64,000 nucleotides of DNA from a bacterium (lineage in GTDB: Bacteria; Moduliflexota; Moduliflexia; Moduliflexales; JAUQPW01): the NCBI GenBank assembly GCA_030550175.1, contig JAUQPW010000013.1, forward strand, positions 1-64,000. Reading direction: 5' to 3'. The position numbers and the translations under genes are program-made. The notes below the pieces were generated by a model. The model saw only the letters and a list, made by a program, of their open reading frames with translations. It was not told the DNA's origin and did no database searches. Positions within the stretch are counted from its first letter, which is position 1. Every line of letters starts with the position of its first letter. Below, piece after piece: positions 59,823-64,000 of this stretch.

Positions 59823-60016
59823 ATAGGATCAGTCGGTGATAAGTCCTGGAGTAATGAGAAAAAGAGACCACCGACCAAGGTGCTATAGTTGGAGGATGGC
59901 GTTGACCCCCATGGTCAGAAGCAGGAAAATCCCGGCCTTCACATCTACTTCTAACAGGCTTTTTATTCCCCAAAAAATATAGGGAGGAGGATCGGAGAGT
60001 AAAGGATTAGAAACAA

Positions 60017-60127
60017 AAAAGGACGAAACAATTACGAGACAATTATAGTAGGGATTAGGGATTAGGAATGAAGGTTTTCCATCTAATTCCTAATCCCTAA
60101 TCCCAGATCCACAAATCTCGTCCTTTA
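60017..60127. repeat. long hairpin with 19-bp perfect inner stem and 9-bp outer stem
   Basis: gggattagggattaggaat (60051-60069) / attcctaatccctaatccc (60086-60104); aaaggacga / tcgtccttt outer arms. Confidence 0.85.
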
Positions 60128-60152
60128 AACATCCCTAAGTTTTCAGAGTTAT

Positions 60153-60992
60153 TTAATCTCTAACAAATCTCTTCCCTAACCACCCTATACCCGCTAAACC
60201 GGAGCCAAGTAAGAGGAGTGAAGTAGGTTCTGGAATTGGTGGGCCAGGTAGACTTGGTTCAGTCAGACTCGTACCATACTGAAATACGACATTGGAAATA
60301 CCGGTCGATGGATCAAATCCGGCAGGTAAACCACTTAATGTGAAAACTACTGAATTCTTAATAAGTGCATTGTCACCTGTTACGGGACTGTTACCTGTAG
60401 CAGGATTGTCCCCTGCTGAGGTAAGTCCATATTGGAGACCGTCTGGACTAGCTGGCCCTTGAAGATTTGAACTGGTATTAAATCGATCGCCGGGCCCAAA
60501 AATACCAAACCCTGCGCTACCAATACCTTGATTGGTCCCTGTCAGGTCCGGGTCAGTTGAGGAAACATCTGGATTATAAGCCCACTCGCCTCCAACATTC
60601 GGGCCTGAGGGTGAAAGGGTTCCGGAAACCGGTGTAGAAGGAGCGAACAACACAGTACTTCCGCTATTAAGCAGAGCCGAACTTCCCGTTAAAGTAGGAT
60701 CTCCCGAGATATTAAAGAAAACAGCCGTTAAAACATCTGATGGGGCTACGACATCCGCGGTCGAAGTGTTGGTAAGCGTAACGATAAGATTACCAGACGT
60801 ATCCGTGTCGAAGGTAACTGAGGCACTGAGATTCTGGCCTGTGCTCGGATTGGTTCCTGAACCCGTAAAAGTAATTGGCGTCGCCCCAACGGGAACCTCC
60901 ATCCATTCCAGGGCCGCTGCAAAAGCTGCAATGAGTAAGAGAATCCGCATCAAATACCCATCTTCGCCTCTTTTCATTAAATTTTTCATAGA
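60153..60992 (-). CDS. PEP-CTERM sorting-domain protein
   Basis: signal-like N-terminus; C-terminal PIPEPTSLLLLGSGLAGIGWLGKRFVRD; likely start at second Met. Confidence 0.93.
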   Translation of the reverse strand, partial: SMKNLMKRGEDGYLMRILLLIAAFAAALEWMEVPVGATPITFTGSGTNPSTGQNLSASVTFDTDTSGNLIVTLTNTSTADVVAPSDVLTAVFFNISGDPTLTGSSALLNSGSTVLFAPSTPVSGTLSPSGPNVGGEWAYNPDVSSTDPDLTGTNQGIGSAGFGIFGPGDRFNTSSNLQGPASPDGLQYGLTSAGDNPATGNSPVTGDNALIKNSVVFTLSGLPAGFDPSTGISNVVFQYGTSLTEPSLPGPPIPEPTSLLLLGSGLAGIGWLGKRFVRD

Positions 60993-61067
60993 TTTTCCCT
61001 CCCATCCCATACTAAATAATTTATAAAAAATCTCTAACTAAAGTAGAACTGATCAAGTCAAGTAAAA

Positions 61068-61084
61068 ATGCTATAATTATACCA
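61068..61084 (-). promoter_or_regulatory. weak sigma-54 candidate tggtataattatagcat
   Basis: GG/GC spacing correct, ~75 bp upstream of the PEP-CTERM ORF; also contains TATAAT, so sigma-70 is possible. Confidence 0.35.
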
Positions 61085-61503
61085 AAATTACAAAATTTCT
61101 GAATATTTTTTAGATGTTCTATCTAACCCATTGATTTTATTGAGCAATTCGTTTTACAGATTTTGTGGAGTTGGAAGGAAAAATCTTCTTTTTCAGCCTA
61201 TATTTTGAATAAATTGTAAAAAATCCCGACGGTTAGAAGGATTATTAAGCTTGCTTTTTGTATTTATAATAAAAATGAAAAATAAATGTTAAAGGCGGTT
61301 CGGTCAGAAAAATGGCAGTGTAAAATTTCTTATCACTTTCCCTTAAGGCAGGCCTATTCATTTTAGTTAGATGGTAATAAATTGGGAATAAGCCTTTACA
61401 AAAGGTTTTCCGTGTTATAGTCCTGGACTAACTTGAGGAAAGAAAAGGACCTTCAAGGTAAAATTTGCTTACACTTTAATCTCTGGATAAAAGAGATCTT
61501 CCC

Positions 61504-63987
61504 TTACCCCCGACTGAGTATAAACCGATCCATTAACCGGCGCAGGGCTTCTGATTGAGAAGAAAGCTCTTCGGCGGCTCGAGCAGAATCTCGGGCATTT
61601 GCAGTGCTTTGCAAAATATGATGTTTTACTTCGTCCATAGCCAGATTCACCTGACCGGCTCCCTTTGTCTGTTCCAAAGTTGCCCGCTTCACCTGTTCTG
61701 CCAGGCCTCGTACACCTTCCACTGCATGTAGGATTTGAGATCCTCCTTTTTCCTGTTCCTGGGTGGCACGATTGATCTCCGAAATGCGCTCCGTAACTTC
61801 TTCCATGGATACCATGACTTTCTGGGTAGACTCCTTTTGTTCCTGGATCGCCTGGGCGATCTCACTGGCGGCAGACAAGGAGTTCTTCGCGCTCGAGGTA
61901 ATTCGATCCAGAGCCTGTCCTGCTTGATGGACCAATTTCACCCCTTCATCTACTTCCTGATTTCCCTCTCGGATCTCCTGCACGGCTTCCAGGGATTGCT
62001 TCTGTACTCCCCGGATAATGTCGGTAATCTCTTTCGTGGATACGGCTACCCGGTTGGCCAGCTCCTTAATTTCATCTGCTACCACGGCAAAACCTCTTCC
62101 ATGTTCTCCAGCCTGGGCTGCCAGGATCGAAGCGTTTAAGGCCAGCAGTGCCGTTTGATCCGCTATCCCATCGATCACATCCAGAATGGTTCCGATCTCC
62201 TGGGATTTGGTTTCCAGATTCTGGATCGTCTGGGTCGCCGAGGCTACTGCCTGACGGATTTTATCCATACTATTTATCACCTGTTGCACCGAAACCTGAC
62301 CCTGTACGGCAATTTCGGCAGTTTTTTGATAGAACTGCTTGAAGTCTTCCGCATTTTTGGCAACCCTTTCCACCGAGCGGACCATCTGATTCATGGCTGC
62401 CGCCGTGGTCTCGGACAACTCGGAAAGTTTTTCTGAGTTCTGGTTAACTTGCTGAATGGAACTGAACATTTGTTCGACGGCAGAGGAGATCTCTTCGGTA
62501 GCCGCAAAAAGCGTCTGGGTATTTTCGGCAACCTCTTCCACACTAGCTCCCATCTCGGCCATGGCCGAGGAGGTTTCTTCAGCAGAAGAGGTGATATTCT
62601 CCACCGTTTTTAAATCTTCGTCGGATCTGGTCAGAATCTCTGTGCTGATTATTCTCACCTGATCGGCATTACGTTGAATCTGGGAGACGAGCTCTCTCAA
62701 CTGAGAGATCATATTTTTAAAAGAAAGGCCTAAAACATCTTTTTCAGATTTAGGATAAACATCCTGGGAGAGGTCTCCACGGGCCAGTTTATCGGCAACC
62801 TCCGCCATCTTCTTCAAATATTGGGTCATCTGAGCAAAGGAATGTCCCAGTGTGTCATGCTGGGATCTTGGCTCGATTTGAAGGTCTAAATCCCCTTGAG
62901 AAATCCGGGTTGCCACCGCTGCCATATCTTTCAGGTATTCCATAAGGGCCCGGAGGGAAGCGGCTAGGATGGAAATCTCGTCCCCCTTTTGGGTACTTAT
63001 ATCCTGAATGGTGCTTCCTACAAAAGCCTGGACCTCCTGCGTCATGGAAACGATCGGCCTGGATAAACCGCTGGCAATCAAAAGAGCTAGAAGAGTAACC
63101 CCAATGGCCGCGATCAAAACTACTCCTGACATTCTCCATTTCACTCCTTCGGCAGGTGCCAGAACCGTTGCCAGAGATTTGGAAATCCCAACCGTCCATC
63201 CTAAATCCCTTAAATCTTGATAATTCAAATCCTGCATATAAACCGTTAACTCTCCCTTTTCGATGTGATAACCATTGCGGTTCTTTTTCAGATGGGTAGA
63301 AATCGCATCTGGAATTTGCTCCTTCCAGATTTTATTTTCATCCCAGTGCAGGATGTAAGTTCCCTGTTGGTTAAGGATCCAGATAGGCTCGGATTGGGCG
63401 GCCTTTAGCTCGTTGACTTTCTCAGTTATTTTACTCCACTTCAAAAAAGCTACCAGGTAGCCTCCTTTTTCCTGAATCTTTGTAATGGGGATGGAAAAGG
63501 TTAACGTGTAACCTTTGCTATCGGGAAACAGTTTCTGAATAAGGGGAGAGGGGTAAAAATCTCCCACCAGGGTATCCAGATGAAATTCTGAAATTTCTCC
63601 GGTTTGAAGAGTCGTCTCGCTGGAGGCCAGAATATTTCTGTTTTCGTCTAAAAGTGCAAGTAAATAGTAATTTCCAGCACTGGTTGTATAACTTTTAAGA
63701 AATTCGCTCACCCGGGGGAGAGTCGCCGGAAATTTCAGGCCTCCAAGAATAAGAGGATTATCTGCTAAAACCTGTAAGGCATGCAGGCGCTCTTGAAGAA
63801 AGATCGTGATTCTGTCGGCGGAGTTTTCTACCAATTGCTGATAATCGCCGATAACGTTTTCTTCTAATATTCTGCTGGTATAGTAATAGGCAATAATCCC
63901 TCCAATAATAACCGGTGTAAGTCCTACCAATAAAAAAAAGAACAACAATTTCTTATGAAGTTTACCGAACAAAGATTTACTTTTCAT
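61504..63987 (-). CDS. methyl-accepting chemotaxis protein (dCache-like sensor, poly-HAMP, MCP signalling domain)
   Basis: two TM helices, HAMP-like repeats, ALNASILAAQAGEHGRGFAVVADEIKELANR hairpin tip. Confidence 0.95.
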   Translation of the reverse strand: MKSKSLFGKLHKKLLFFFLLVGLTPVIIGGIIAYYYTSRILEENVIGDYQQLVENSADRITIFLQERLHALQVLADNPLILGGLKFPATLPRVSEFLKSYTTSAGNYYLLALLDENRNILASSETTLQTGEISEFHLDTLVGDFYPSPLIQKLFPDSKGYTLTFSIPITKIQEKGGYLVAFLKWSKITEKVNELKAAQSEPIWILNQQGTYILHWDENKIWKEQIPDAISTHLKKNRNGYHIEKGELTVYMQDLNYQDLRDLGWTVGISKSLATVLAPAEGVKWRMSGVVLIAAIGVTLLALLIASGLSRPIVSMTQEVQAFVGSTIQDISTQKGDEISILAASLRALMEYLKDMAAVATRISQGDLDLQIEPRSQHDTLGHSFAQMTQYLKKMAEVADKLARGDLSQDVYPKSEKDVLGLSFKNMISQLRELVSQIQRNADQVRIISTEILTRSDEDLKTVENITSSAEETSSAMAEMGASVEEVAENTQTLFAATEEISSAVEQMFSSIQQVNQNSEKLSELSETTAAAMNQMVRSVERVAKNAEDFKQFYQKTAEIAVQGQVSVQQVINSMDKIRQAVASATQTIQNLETKSQEIGTILDVIDGIADQTALLALNASILAAQAGEHGRGFAVVADEIKELANRVAVSTKEITDIIRGVQKQSLEAVQEIREGNQEVDEGVKLVHQAGQALDRITSSAKNSLSAASEIAQAIQEQKESTQKVMVSMEEVTERISEINRATQEQEKGGSQILHAVEGVRGLAEQVKRATLEQTKGAGQVNLAMDEVKHHILQSTANARDSARAAEELSSQSEALRRLMDRFILSRG

Positions 63988-64000
63988 AACGATCTCTCCC

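Noticed and set aside
59651-59839. 62-aa ORF (SPHPRPLSRSVGEGSRQ...)
   Set aside because: Translation of the MITE-like repeat interior; typical spurious repeat ORF
1-64000. tRNA/rRNA genes, transposase ORFs, CRISPR, prophage or defence cassettes
   Set aside because: None recognised by eye on either strand

Overview
The window is one large XrtA/PEP-CTERM-type (exosortase A) exopolysaccharide (EPS) locus with its own regulators. On the + strand an EPS operon starts at ~2.8 kb. It encodes a polyprenyl glycosylphosphotransferase, Wzz-like chain-length protein, BY-kinase, ExeA-like ATPase, several GT4s, FemAB, Wzx flippase, an amidotransferase-like protein, NodB deacetylase, a carrier-protein module (ACP + two GNAT paralogues + AMP-ligase + PLP decarboxylase) and an O-antigen-ligase-like protein. 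Next come two giant multidomain secreted proteins (2031 and 1918 aa) that flank an AsnB-type amidotransferase, then a GT2-methyltransferase fusion, PrsK/PrsR, another GT4, a Wza-like export protein and the PrsT TPR lipoprotein. On the - strand are two PEP-CTERM substrate proteins, a separate EpsI and XrtA, and a chemoreceptor. Main non-coding and unusual observations: (1) a convincing GEMM-I (c-di-GMP-type) riboswitch at ~37.93-38.02 kb leading the second giant protein; (2) a set of sigma-54 -24/-12 promoter matches in front of the EPS operon, xrtA-epsI and both PEP-CTERM genes, plus one orphan at 67-83 followed by a terminator (candidate sRNA); (3) an FHA-bEBP that has lost GAFTGA and carries a Walker-B D->N change; (4) an AsnB homologue with Cys2->Ser and a degenerate glutaminase domain; (5) two MITE-like elements, one with 24-bp TIRs and a perfect 9-bp target duplication; (6) a four-helix-bundle gene inside a GC-rich inverted repeat wedged between prsT and epsI; (7) an unidentified structured leader upstream of the GT2-methyltransferase gene. 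All family names come from reading the protein sequence by eye; no database search was run.
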